11,872 nucleotides of DNA from JACZQZ01 sp046756945 (GCA_046756945.1 JBHHXI010000098.1:1-11872), one strand, 5' to 3'; counted from the stretch's first letter, positions 1-7,219 are shown. Numbers and translations are program-made. Notes: generated by a model not told the origin, from the letters alone.

Positions 1-84
1 TTCCGGGACCTTGCGGATTCCTTGGGTGTGAAAGACTTTAGCACAAATCCAGAATACTCCCGAGATAGCTTGATATTGGGTTAA
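1..84 (+). CDS. Possible 3' end of an unidentified gene (partial)
   Basis: The frame beginning at base 1 is open for 27 codons and ends at TAA (82-84), just before ribE. The other two forward frames close early. The predicted tail ends in SRDSLILG and matches nothing I recognise. In many alphaproteobacteria ribD sits directly upstream of ribE, but this tail does not look like a RibD C-terminus to me. GC is about 45% over bases 1-95, far below the rest of the window, so it may instead be non-coding leader or transferred DNA. A 27-codon open frame in AT-richer DNA can arise by chance, so the call is weak. Confidence 0.25.
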   Translation, partial: FRDLADSLGVKDFSTNPEYSRDSLILG

Positions 85-95
85 GGTCCTTAATC
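79..95 (+). promoter_or_regulatory. Hairpin/palindrome over the ribE ribosome binding site
   Basis: Bases 81-93 read TTAAGGTCCTTAA, a perfect odd palindrome. As RNA, 79-85 can pair with 89-95 (one G-U pair) around a three-base loop, ending at the base before the ribE ATG (96). The only Shine-Dalgarno-like sequence, AAGG (83-86), lies inside it. It may limit ribE translation or bind a dimeric regulator; neither is shown. The stem is A/U-rich and probably weak. Confidence 0.4.
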
Positions 96-683
96 ATGTT
101 CACCGGATTGATCACCGACATGGGCCACGTGCGCGCCATCGGGGGCGACAGGGACAAGCGCATCGAATTCGCCACCCGCTACGATACCGACGCCATCGAG
201 GTCGGCGCCTCCATCTGCTGTGCGGGCATCTGCATGACGGTGATCGACAAGGGCGGCGGCTGGTTCGCCACGTCGGCCTCGGCGGAAACGCTGTCGAGAA
301 CCACGCTCGGCGGCTGGGAGGCGGGCACGCCGGTCAATCTCGAGCAGGCCCTCAAGGTCGGCGATGCGTTGGGCGGCCACATGGTGCTCGGCCATGTGGA
401 CGGTGTGGCCCGCATCGCCGAGGCGGCGCCGGACGGGGAGTCGCTCGGCCTCGCCATCGCGGCGCCGGATCACCTGATGCGCTTTATCGCCGCCAAGGGA
501 TCGGTCGCCGTCGACGGAGTCTCCCTGACCGTCAACGAAATCGTCGAGGACCGTTTCGCCGTCACCGTCATTCCCCACACCCGCGCCGTGACCACCCTTG
601 GCACCCTTGAGCCGGGCCGTGCGGTGAATCTGGAAATCGACATGGTGGCGCGGTATGTTGCGCGGCTTCTGGGAAAGGAATAG
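96..683 (+). CDS. ribE: Riboflavin synthase, alpha chain
   Basis: This enzyme catalyses the last step of riboflavin synthesis, the dismutation of two 6,7-dimethyl-8-ribityllumazine molecules into riboflavin and a pyrimidinedione, in the cytoplasm. The 195-residue product starts MFTGLI, typical of the family, and has the expected two tandem lumazine-binding barrels. The first ends near GGHMVLGHVDG (residues 93-103); the second carries GSVAVDGVSLTV (from residue 135) and PHTR. Length is normal for the family. ATG 96 is preceded by AAGG (83-86). Only two bases separate its stop from ribB, and ribB and ribH follow, so it is the first complete gene of a riboflavin operon. The symbol follows the ribE convention; some annotations call it ribC. 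Confidence 0.96.
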   Translation: MFTGLITDMGHVRAIGGDRDKRIEFATRYDTDAIEVGASICCAGICMTVIDKGGGWFATSASAETLSRTTLGGWEAGTPVNLEQALKVGDALGGHMVLGHVDGVARIAEAAPDGESLGLAIAAPDHLMRFIAAKGSVAVDGVSLTVNEIVEDRFAVTVIPHTRAVTTLGTLEPGRAVNLEIDMVARYVARLLGKE

Positions 684-685
684 CC

Positions 686-1804
686 GTGGCCCACCGCCAG
701 CACCTGGCGTCCATCGAGGATATCATCGAGGACGCCCGCAACGGCCGGATGTTCATTCTCGTCGACGACGAGACGCGCGAGAATGAAGGAGACCTGATCG
801 TGCCGGCGCAGATGGCGACGCCCGACTCCATCAACTTCATGGCCAAGCACGGCCGCGGCCTGATCTGTCTGTCCCTGACCGCGCAACGGGTCCGCGAGCT
901 GGGCCTGCCGTTGATGGCCCGCGAAAACACCTCGCGCCATCAAACCGCCTTCACCGTGTCCATCGAAGCGCGCGAGGGGGTGACCACGGGCATATCGGCG
1001 TCGGACCGGGCGCGCACCATCGCCTGCGCCATCGACCCGACCAACGGGCAGGAGGACATTGTCTGCCCCGGCCATGTGTTTCCCCTGGAGGCGCGCGACG
1101 GCGGCGTGCTGGTGCGCACCGGCCACACCGAAGCGGCGGTGGACATCGCCCGCCTGGCGGGGCTCAATCCCGCGGGCGTGATCTGCGAGATCATGAACGA
1201 AGACGGCACCATGGCCCGCCTGCCGGAGCTGGTCTCGTTCGCCCGCTCCCACGGCCTCAAGATCGCCACCATCGCCAGTCTCATCTCGTACCGGCTGCGC
1301 CATGACCGCATTGTCGAACGCACCCTGGAAGCGACCCTGAACAGCGTTTACGGCGGCGCCTTCAAGATGTTCCTGTACGTCAACCGGACGGCGTACGCCG
1401 AGCATGTCGCCCTGGTCAAAGGCGACCTGTCGGCGGACGGTCCGGTGGTGGTGCGCATGCACGCCCTGAACGTCCTCGAGGACGTGCTCGGCGACACCGG
1501 TTCGGGCAAGGCCGAGGACCTCCATCAGGCCATGCGCATGGTCGACGAGGAAGGACGCGGCGTTGTCGTGCTCATCCGCGAACCGCGCCGGACCAGTCTG
1601 TCCGACCGGCTGCGCGGCACCCTGGGCAAGGACGGGCCGCCGGCCGGAGAGCTGCGCGATTACGGTGTCGGGGCGCAGATCCTGCTCGACCTCGGTGTCA
1701 GCGAGATGATCTTGCTGTCCAACACCAAGCGCACCATCATCGGCCTCGAGGGCTACGGTCTGAGCGTCGTCGAGCGGCGGCCCATCCCGGCACCAAAGGA
1801 TTGA
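686..1804 (+). CDS. ribB: 3,4-dihydroxy-2-butanone-4-phosphate synthase with degenerate GTP cyclohydrolase II domain (RibBX type)
   Basis: The N-terminal half (about residues 1-205) is a RibB domain, converting ribulose 5-phosphate to 3,4-dihydroxy-2-butanone 4-phosphate and formate for lumazine synthesis. It has the acidic metal-site loop DDETRENEGDL (27-37), HQTAFTVSI, GVTTGISASDRA and RTGHTEAAVD. The C-terminal half (about 210-372) has the RibA fold outline but not its active site. Aligned to RibA from H259, the three zinc cysteines are N262, S273 and K275, and the RQEGRxIGL motif reads REPRRTSLS. The trailing RDYGVGAQILLDLGV and LLSNT...VERRPI stretches are kept. This matches the proteobacterial RibBX variant, whose C-terminal domain lacks cyclohydrolase activity. 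The start is GTG 686, with GGGAAAGGA (671-679) as ribosome binding site. A separate ribA is expected elsewhere. Confidence 0.93.
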   Translation: MAHRQHLASIEDIIEDARNGRMFILVDDETRENEGDLIVPAQMATPDSINFMAKHGRGLICLSLTAQRVRELGLPLMARENTSRHQTAFTVSIEAREGVTTGISASDRARTIACAIDPTNGQEDIVCPGHVFPLEARDGGVLVRTGHTEAAVDIARLAGLNPAGVICEIMNEDGTMARLPELVSFARSHGLKIATIASLISYRLRHDRIVERTLEATLNSVYGGAFKMFLYVNRTAYAEHVALVKGDLSADGPVVVRMHALNVLEDVLGDTGSGKAEDLHQAMRMVDEEGRGVVVLIREPRRTSLSDRLRGTLGKDGPPAGELRDYGVGAQILLDLGVSEMILLSNTKRTIIGLEGYGLSVVERRPIPAPKD

Positions 1805-1807
1805 AGA

Positions 1808-2272
1808 ATGAACACGCGGTCCCAGGTGCTCATCGTCGAAGGCCGGTTCTACAAGGACATCGCGGACGAGCTGGCGAAGGGCGCCACGGCGGTCCTCGAC
1901 CAGGAGGGGGTGTCCTATGAACGCCTTCCCGTACCGGGGGCCTTCGAGGTGCCCGCGGGCGTGCGCTTCGCGGTGCGCTCCATGGAGCTTGGCTCGGGAT
2001 CGGCGCGCTACGCGGGCTTCATCGCGCTCGGCTGCGTCATCCGCGGCGAGACCGACCACTACGAACACATTTGCCGCGAGGCCAGCCGGGCGCTCATGGA
2101 CCTGTCGGTGACCTACACCGTGGCCCTCGGTTTCGGCATCCTCACCTGCGACACGCACGAGCAGGCCTGGGCCCGGGCCGCCGTGGATCAGGCGAACAAG
2201 GGCGCCACCGCGGCAAGGACGTGCCTGCACATGATGGACCTCAAGAAAACGCTTCGTCTCGTGGTGCAATGA
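1808..2272 (+). CDS. ribH: 6,7-dimethyl-8-ribityllumazine synthase
   Basis: RibH condenses 5-amino-6-ribitylamino-uracil with the RibB product to make the lumazine used by RibE, and usually assembles into pentamers or 60-mer shells. The 154-residue product has the family landmarks in order: VEGRFYKDIAD near the N-terminus, PGAFEVP (43-49), GCVIRGETDHYEHICRE with the expected catalytic histidine at H84, and FGILTCDTHEQAWARA. The usual SRFN signature is GRFY here, a common alphaproteobacterial form. ATG 1808 lies three bases after the ribB stop, with AAAGGA (1795-1800) spaced 7 bases from the start. The stop overlaps the nusB start (ATGA, 2269-2272), implying translational coupling. Confidence 0.96.
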   Translation: MNTRSQVLIVEGRFYKDIADELAKGATAVLDQEGVSYERLPVPGAFEVPAGVRFAVRSMELGSGSARYAGFIALGCVIRGETDHYEHICREASRALMDLSVTYTVALGFGILTCDTHEQAWARAAVDQANKGATAARTCLHMMDLKKTLRLVVQ

Positions 2273-2808
2273 ATGCCGGCGTGAAGACCGCCGGCGGCGG
2301 GGAGGGAAGGGCGTCCGCCGGCCGCCGACGCAGCGCCGCCCGGCTGGCCGCGGTCCAGGCCCTCTACGAAATGGACATGGCCGGAGCGGCCGCCGATCCC
2401 ATCCTCGGCGCCTTTCTCCAGGACCGCTGGAAGGTGAACGGCGAGGACGACACGGCGGCGGACCTGGCCGAACCCGACGGCGCGCTGTTGGCCGACCTGG
2501 TGCGCGGTGTCGCCGCCCGCCGCGAGGAACTGGACGGAATGATCGGCCCCGCGTTGTCGGCGGAGTGGACCGTGGAACGCCTGGAGGTGGTGCTGAGGGC
2601 CATCCTCAGGGCCGGCACGTATGAGCTGCTGGCGCGCGGCGACATTCCGCCCCGGGTCGTCATCAACGAGTACGTTGAGGTGGCCCATGCCTTCTTCGCC
2701 GGCGCCGAAACCGGCCTTGTCAACGGCGTTCTCGACCACCTGGCCCGCACCCTGCGGCCCCGGGAAATGGAGGAGACCAAGGGTGGGCAGACAACGCAGG
2801 AGCCGTGA
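2269..2808 (+). CDS. nusB: Transcription antitermination factor NusB
   Basis: NusB is a small all-helical RNA-binding protein. With NusE (S10) it binds boxA in rRNA leaders and supports antitermination of rRNA operons. The 179-residue product begins with a roughly 20-residue basic, Gly/Ala-rich extension, then RRSAARLAAVQALYEMDMA, the first helix of the family. The end is characteristic: VERLEVVLRAILRAGTYELL, IPPRVVINEYVEVAHAFF, then TGLVNGVLDHLAR. The frame is open upstream, but ATG 2269 overlaps the ribH stop as ATGA and is the sensible start. The 3' end overlaps the thiL start by 26 bases. The ribH-nusB pairing is widely conserved in bacteria. Confidence 0.95.
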   Translation: MNAGVKTAGGGEGRASAGRRRSAARLAAVQALYEMDMAGAAADPILGAFLQDRWKVNGEDDTAADLAEPDGALLADLVRGVAARREELDGMIGPALSAEWTVERLEVVLRAILRAGTYELLARGDIPPRVVINEYVEVAHAFFAGAETGLVNGVLDHLARTLRPREMEETKGGQTTQEP

Positions 2809-3784
2809 GTTCGAGCTCATCGCCCGTCACTTCGCTCCGCTTTCCGCCGCCGAGCCCGGCGCTTTCGCGCTTACCGACGACGCCGCCGTGCTGGCGCTCG
2901 AGCCCGGCCGCCGCCTGGTGGTGACCACCGACACCATGGTCGCCGGCGTCCACTTCCTGCCGGAAAACCCGGCCGGCACCGTGGCCGCCAAGCTGCTCAG
3001 GGTGAACCTGTCCGACCTCGCCGCCATGGGCGCCGAACCGCTGGCCTACACCCTTTCGGCGGCCCTGCCCGGGACCGTGGAGGACGGCTGGCTGGAGCGC
3101 TTCGCCCAGGCCCTGGCGGCGGATCAGGCGTCTTTCCAGGTCACCCTGATCGGCGGCGATACGGTGGCCACGCCGGGGCCCCTGACCCTCACGCTCTGTG
3201 CCCTGGGAACCGTCGCCGAGGGGCGCGAACTGCGGCGCTCGGGGGCACGGCCCGGCGACGCGGTCTACGTCTCCGGCACCATTGGCGATGCCGCCCTCGG
3301 CCTGGCGGCGTTGCGGGGCGAGTTGCCCGGGCTTGCCCCGGAGCTGCGCGACACCCTCGGCGAGCGTTACCTGCGGCCGCAACCGCGCGTCGCATTGGGA
3401 CAGCGCCTGAGCGGCCTGGCCCACGCCGCGGCGGACATATCCGACGGGCTGGTGGCGGACCTGGGCCATATCTGCGCCGCCTCGGGCACGGGGGCCACGG
3501 TGGAAGCGGCGCGTGTTCCCTTGTCGCCGGCGGGCCGGGCCGCCCTCGAGGCGGATGCGGAGCGCCTGACAACCGTGCTTGCCGGAGGCGACGATTATGA
3601 ACTTCTCTTCACCGCGCCGCCGGAGTCCGCCGACACCGTGGCCGGGCTGTCCCGGGAACTGGACCTGCCGCTGACGGCGATCGGGCGGATCGACCAAACG
3701 CAAGGCGACGGTGTCCGCGTCATCGACGAAAACGGCCGCCGGATCGAACTTGTTGAAAACGGGTACCGCCATTTCCGGAGTTGA
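2783..3784 (+). CDS. thiL: Thiamine-monophosphate kinase
   Basis: ThiL phosphorylates thiamine monophosphate with ATP to give thiamine diphosphate, the active cofactor, in the cytoplasm. The product of 333 residues is the usual length. Landmarks: EFELIARHFAPL at the N-terminus, TDDAAVL (31-37), TTDTMVAGVHF, LLRVNLSDLAAMGAEPLAY, LIGGDT, RSGARPGDAVYVSGTIGDAALGL, ADISDGLVADLGHI and GGDDYELLFT. The acidic pairs in these motifs bind Mg2+-nucleotide. I chose GTG 2783 because GGAGGAG (2769-2775) sits 7 bases upstream and the family N-terminus begins a few residues later. The frame is open further upstream, inside nusB, but that sequence is not ThiL-like. The start lies within nusB, so the two are probably coupled. 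Confidence 0.95.
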   Translation: MGRQRRSREFELIARHFAPLSAAEPGAFALTDDAAVLALEPGRRLVVTTDTMVAGVHFLPENPAGTVAAKLLRVNLSDLAAMGAEPLAYTLSAALPGTVEDGWLERFAQALAADQASFQVTLIGGDTVATPGPLTLTLCALGTVAEGRELRRSGARPGDAVYVSGTIGDAALGLAALRGELPGLAPELRDTLGERYLRPQPRVALGQRLSGLAHAAADISDGLVADLGHICAASGTGATVEAARVPLSPAGRAALEADAERLTTVLAGGDDYELLFTAPPESADTVAGLSRELDLPLTAIGRIDQTQGDGVRVIDENGRRIELVENGYRHFRS

Positions 3785-3865
3785 ACGGCGCAACCCCCGG
3801 CCCGATACTTTCCAAGGCCCCCTCAACCGTGATAATGCGGAACCAATGACGGAGAGTACCGAGCG

Positions 3866-4336
3866 GTGAAAAAGATCGTCATTGCGGTCGCGGTCGTTCT
3901 GATGCTCGCCGGGGGCACGGTCAGCGTGCTGAAATGGCTCGGCATCGGCCCGTTCGCCGAAGTGGAGGCGGAAGCGGAGGCGGTGGAAACAGGGGCCACG
4001 GGGCCATCCGGGGAACCGCCCCGTTTCGTCACCATGGATGCGCTGGTCATTCCCGTTTTCCAGGGGGACAAGGTGGCGGCCACGGTCCAGATCCAGCTCA
4101 AGCTGGAAGCCGCCAACGTGGAGAACGAATCCGAGATCGCCCGCCTGTTGCCCCGCCTCAACGATGCGTTCCTGAGCGACCTCTATGGCTTTATCCCGCG
4201 CCACCTGAGCAAAGAGAAGCGCGTCGACGTGGCCCTGATCAAGGATCGGCTGCAATTGCTTGGCGACAAAGTGACGGGGCCCGGTGTCATCAAGAGCGTC
4301 CTCGTCCAGGCGGTGTTGGAAATTCCCAGCCGCTGA
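3866..4336 (+). CDS. FliL-like membrane-anchored protein
   Basis: The product is a 156-residue protein with one N-terminal membrane segment (about residues 4-21), an acidic Ala/Glu-rich linker (about 32-46) and a periplasmic domain of about 100 residues. That domain has the FliL outline: a beta-strand pair (FVTMDALVIPV, then VAATVQIQLKLEA), a helical middle (EIARLLPRLNDAFLSDL) and a final strand (IKSVLVQAVLEI). FliL stabilises the flagellar stator at the motor, but no other flagellar gene is near, so a motor role is unproven. The start is GTG 3866, nine bases after GGAGAG (3851-3856). A GATAAT (3831-3836) in the 81-base gap after thiL could be a -10 box, but its -35 is poor. The product could also be an unrelated single-pass protein of similar shape. 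Confidence 0.7.
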   Translation: MKKIVIAVAVVLMLAGGTVSVLKWLGIGPFAEVEAEAEAVETGATGPSGEPPRFVTMDALVIPVFQGDKVAATVQIQLKLEAANVENESEIARLLPRLNDAFLSDLYGFIPRHLSKEKRVDVALIKDRLQLLGDKVTGPGVIKSVLVQAVLEIPSR

Positions 4337-4393
4337 GGGCGAACGGCCGCAACCGGCGGTCGCCGGACCGGCACGGCGCCCGTTTGTCCATCG

Positions 4394-4415
4394 CCGGGAA
4401 GCCCGGTTGCTTTCT
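4394..4415 (+). terminator. Weak terminator-like hairpin after the FliL-like gene
   Basis: CCGGG (4394-4398) and CCCGG (4402-4406) form a 5-bp stem with an AAG loop, followed by the T-rich TTGCTTTCT (4407-4415). It lies in the 218-base gap 4337-4554 between the FliL-like gene and hppA. The stem is short and the T-run interrupted, so termination would be partial at best. I see no convincing gene or promoter in the rest of this gap. Confidence 0.3.
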
Positions 4416-4554
4416 GCAAACGGTTCTGGCATTTTCCCCCCGGTTTTTCCGGCCATACAGCAAATCGGCGTTTCCCGGGTATTCATCGGCCATCGGTTGA
4501 GCGCGGCCAGTGGACTGCGGAGGGACATGCCGGCCGCATGAGGGTTCACCAAGC

Positions 4555-6648
4555 ATGTCGAACGTTTCCATCTTTGTTATCGCCTGTGGCCTCCTCGCGC
4601 CAGCCTATGGTGTCTACGCGATCCGCTCGGTGCTGGCGGCACCGGCGGGGACGGAGCGCATGGGGGAAATCGCCGCCGCCATCCAGGAAGGCGCCCGGGC
4701 CTACCTGAACCGCCAGTACACCACCATCGCCCTGGCCGGCGCGGTCATCGGCGTGCTTCTCGGACTGCGCCTCGGACTCACTGTCGCCATCGGCTATTTC
4801 GTCGGCGCCGTCCTCTCCGGCGCCGCCGGCTACATCGGCATGAACGTCTCGGTCCGGGCCAACGTGCGCACCGCCGAGGCGGCCCGCAGCCGCGGCCTCG
4901 ATACCGCCCTCGGACTGGCGTTCAAGTCCGGCGCGGTGACCGGCATGCTGGTCGTCGGGCTGGCGCTGCTGGGGGTGACCGTTTACTACGTGGTCCTGCG
5001 CGGCATGATCGACACAAGCAGCGCGGAAGGGATGCGCCATCTGCTCGAGGCCCTGGTGGCGCTCGGCTTCGGCGCTTCGCTGATCTCCATTTTCGCCCGT
5101 CTCGGCGGCGGCATCTTCACCAAGGGCGCCGACGTCGGCGCCGATCTGGTCGGCAAGATCGAGGCCGGCATTCCCGAGGACGATCCCCGCAACCCCGGTG
5201 TCATCGCCGACAACGTGGGCGACAATGTGGGCGACTGCGCCGGCATGGCCGCCGACCTTTTCGAGACCTATGCGGTGACGGTGGTGGCGACCATGTTGCT
5301 GGGAGCCATTTTCTTCTCCGGCCCGGCCCAGGGCATCATGATGGAACTGCCGCTCGCCATCGGCGGGGTCTGCATCGTGGCCTCGGTCGCGGCGACATTC
5401 TTCGTGCGCCTCGGCGCCGGCAAGAGCATCATGGGGGCGCTGTACAAGGGCCTCATCGCCAGCGCCCTGATCTCGGCCGTGCTGATCGCCGGTGTCATCG
5501 GCTGGATGCTGGGCTTCGACGCGTCCTTCGACATGGCCGGACGGGCCATCACCGGGATGCAGCTTTTCGTCTCCGCCGTCGCCGGCCTCGCGGTCACCGG
5601 CCTGATCGTCTGGATCACCGAATACTATACGGGCACCGACCACCGCCCGGTGCAGAGCATCGCCAGCGCCTCGACCACCGGCGACGCCACCAATATCATC
5701 CAGGGCCTGGCGGTCTCCATGGAGGCGACGGCGGCGCCGGTGCTGGTGATTTGCGCCGGGATCGTCGTCTCGTTCATGAGCGCCGGCCTGTTCGGCCTGG
5801 CCATCGCCGCCACCACCATGCTCGCCCTTGCCGGCATCGTCGTCGCCCTGGACGCCTTCGGCCCGGTCACCGACAACGCGGGGGGCATCGCCGAGATGGC
5901 GGACCTGCCGGACGACGTGCGCAAGATCACCGACGCGCTCGACGCCGTCGGCAACACCACCAAGGCGGTGACCAAGGGCTACGCCATCGGCTCCGCCGGT
6001 CTCGCGGCCCTGGTGCTGTTCGCCGCCTATACCGAGGAACTCGGCCACTACTTCCCGGACATCGAAGTGTCCTTCCGCCTCCAGGACCCGTTCGTCGTCA
6101 TCGGCCTCTTCGTCGGCGGCCTGCTGCCCTTCCTGTTCGGCTCCATGGGCATGATGGCCGTGGGCCGCGCCGGCGGCCAGCTGGTCGTCGAAATTCGCCG
6201 CCAGTTCAAGGAAATCGACGGCCTCATGGAAGGCACGGCGAAACCCGACTACGCCACCTGCGTCGACATGCTGACCAAGACGGCGATCAAGGAAATGGTC
6301 GTTCCGTCCATGCTTCCGGTGCTGGCTCCGGTGGTGATGTATTTCGCCATTTCGCTGATCGCCGGCCAGGCGGAGGCGTTTTCGGCGCTCGGCGCGATGC
6401 TTCTCGGCACCATCGTCACCGGGCTGTTCGTGGCCATCTCCATGACCTCGGGCGGCGGCGCCTGGGACAACGCGAAGAAGTTCATCGAGGACGGCAACCT
6501 GGGCGGCAAGGGATCCGATGCCCACAAGGCGGCGGTGACCGGCGACACCGTCGGCGATCCCTACAAGGACACGGCCGGGCCCGCCGTCAACCCGATGATC
6601 AAGATCATCAACATCGTCGCCATCCTGCTCCTCGCCATCCTCGCGTGA
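4555..6648 (+). CDS. hppA: K+-independent membrane-bound proton-pumping pyrophosphatase
   Basis: This integral membrane pump couples hydrolysis of pyrophosphate to proton transport, recovering energy and removing PPi. The product is 697 residues with about 16 hydrophobic segments, as expected. The active site is intact: DVGADLVGK (193-201), EDDPRNPGVIADNVGDNVGD (residues 208-227), and near the C-terminus GGAWDNAKKFIEDG and VGDPYKDTAGPAVNP. The class-determining stretch reads GNTTKAVTKG, with K470 and T473 where K+-dependent pumps have Ala and Gly or Ala, so this belongs to the K+-independent H+-pumping type. I chose ATG 4555, which follows GAGGG (4540-4544) at 10 bases and starts the usual hydrophobic N-terminus. 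A 15-codon longer frame from GTG 4510 lacks family-like sequence. A short hairpin (4526-4530 with 4536-4540) precedes the binding site. Confidence 0.97.
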   Translation: MSNVSIFVIACGLLAPAYGVYAIRSVLAAPAGTERMGEIAAAIQEGARAYLNRQYTTIALAGAVIGVLLGLRLGLTVAIGYFVGAVLSGAAGYIGMNVSVRANVRTAEAARSRGLDTALGLAFKSGAVTGMLVVGLALLGVTVYYVVLRGMIDTSSAEGMRHLLEALVALGFGASLISIFARLGGGIFTKGADVGADLVGKIEAGIPEDDPRNPGVIADNVGDNVGDCAGMAADLFETYAVTVVATMLLGAIFFSGPAQGIMMELPLAIGGVCIVASVAATFFVRLGAGKSIMGALYKGLIASALISAVLIAGVIGWMLGFDASFDMAGRAITGMQLFVSAVAGLAVTGLIVWITEYYTGTDHRPVQSIASASTTGDATNIIQGLAVSMEATAAPVLVICAGIVVSFMSAGLFGLAIAATTMLALAGIVVALDAFGPVTDNAGGIAEMADLPDDVRKITDALDAVGNTTKAVTKGYAIGSAGLAALVLFAAYTEELGHYFPDIEVSFRLQDPFVVIGLFVGGLLPFLFGSMGMMAVGRAGGQLVVEIRRQFKEIDGLMEGTAKPDYATCVDMLTKTAIKEMVVPSMLPVLAPVVMYFAISLIAGQAEAFSALGAMLLGTIVTGLFVAISMTSGGGAWDNAKKFIEDGNLGGKGSDAHKAAVTGDTVGDPYKDTAGPAVNPMIKIINIVAILLLAILA

Positions 6649-6688
6649 GAGCGACGGGGCGGCGGCGCGCGATCACGGGCTTCGCACA

Positions 6689-6711
6689 TCGAAACGGCCG
6701 GGGCGTTTCGA
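6689..6711. terminator. Hairpin between convergent hppA and bamE
   Basis: TCGAAACG (6689-6696) and CGTTTCGA (6704-6711) form a perfect 8-bp stem around a 7-base G/C-rich loop. It lies in the 72-base gap between the hppA stop and the bamE stop, so it could end transcription from both sides. No T-run follows on either strand, so it is not a classical factor-independent terminator; it may act with Rho or as a 3'-end stabiliser. Confidence 0.5.
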
Positions 6712-6720
6712 CTTTCGGAG

Positions 6721-7179
6721 TTACTGCTTGGCCTTGTTGAAGCGCCCCATATTGCCCAGGAGCTGCTGCATGATGGTCAGTTCGGTGCCCGCGGTGGGGG
6801 TTTTCCGGTCCACCGGCTCGACGGCATGGCCCTGTTCCAAGCCCAGGGTCTCAACGCGGGTCACCACGCCCTTTTTGTCGAAGCTGACGATGATCACCTG
6901 GCGTTCGGCGACGTCGGGTTTGAAAAACGCCAACGCCTCGGTCCGCTTGGAGATGTAATACCATGTCTCCTGATCGAACACGCCGATGCTGGACGGCGAC
7001 CCAAGGATTTCGGCCACATCGTTGCGGGTGTGTTTGCCGGGCTTGATCTCCGTCAGCTTATCCGGATCGGGAAGGTTGCCCCGGCTGTCTATGCGGGGCG
7101 AGCAGGCGACAACGGCAAGAACCACGGCGGCCATGGCAAGGCACCGCAAAAGAGGTCTTGATAAATCGACCTTGGGCAT
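6721..7179 (-). CDS. bamE: Outer membrane assembly lipoprotein BamE (SmpA/OmlA family)
   Basis: BamE is a small lipoprotein of the BAM complex that folds beta-barrel proteins into the outer membrane. The 152-residue product has a lipoprotein signal peptide: basic MPKVDLSRPLLR, a hydrophobic core, and the lipobox VVAC with the lipidated cysteine at C26. The family domain follows: LTEIKPGKHTRNDVAEILGSPSS, then QETWYYISKR and a strand ending VIIVSFDKKGVVTRVE. A roughly 40-residue C-terminal extension is longer than in the enterobacterial protein. ATG 7179 has only a weak AAGAAA-type ribosome binding site. The gene is divergent from the cytochrome bc1 chaperone gene and convergent with hppA, an arrangement I associate with alphaproteobacteria. 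Confidence 0.92.
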   Translation of the reverse strand: MPKVDLSRPLLRCLAMAAVVLAVVACSPRIDSRGNLPDPDKLTEIKPGKHTRNDVAEILGSPSSIGVFDQETWYYISKRTEALAFFKPDVAERQVIIVSFDKKGVVTRVETLGLEQGHAVEPVDRKTPTAGTELTIMQQLLGNMGRFNKAKQ

Positions 7180-7219
7180 ATTTTCTTAAACCCCGTCGCC
7201 CAGGTTCGGCGACAACCCC

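Noticed and set aside
1..95. FMN riboswitch upstream of ribE
   Set aside because: None of the conserved FMN-element sequence or multi-stem layout is visible in the bases present; most of a full element would lie outside the window.
470..2269. Long open frame (599 codons) on the minus strand opposite ribE-ribB-ribH
   Set aside because: Such antisense frames are expected in GC-rich genes with strong third-position bias; the translation shows no recognisable domain, and the opposite strand is clearly coding.
3846..3869. Seven-codon frame (MTESTER) ending across the FliL-like gene start
   Set aside because: It is too short to support as a leader peptide, has no attenuation structure, and the GGAGAG inside it serves as the ribosome binding site of the next gene.
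2720..4552. Long open frame (610 codons) on the minus strand opposite thiL and the FliL-like gene
   Set aside because: It runs across two well-supported forward genes and their gap; it is Arg/Gly/His/Asp-rich with no known motif, a typical shadow frame.
4337..4554. Possible small gene or RNA in the gap before hppA
   Set aside because: The open frames across it are fragments with no family resemblance and poor starts; only a weak hairpin is supportable.
4546..6525. Long open frame (659 codons) on the minus strand opposite hppA
   Set aside because: The hppA frame is certain, and the antisense translation is His/Asp/Gly-rich low complexity.
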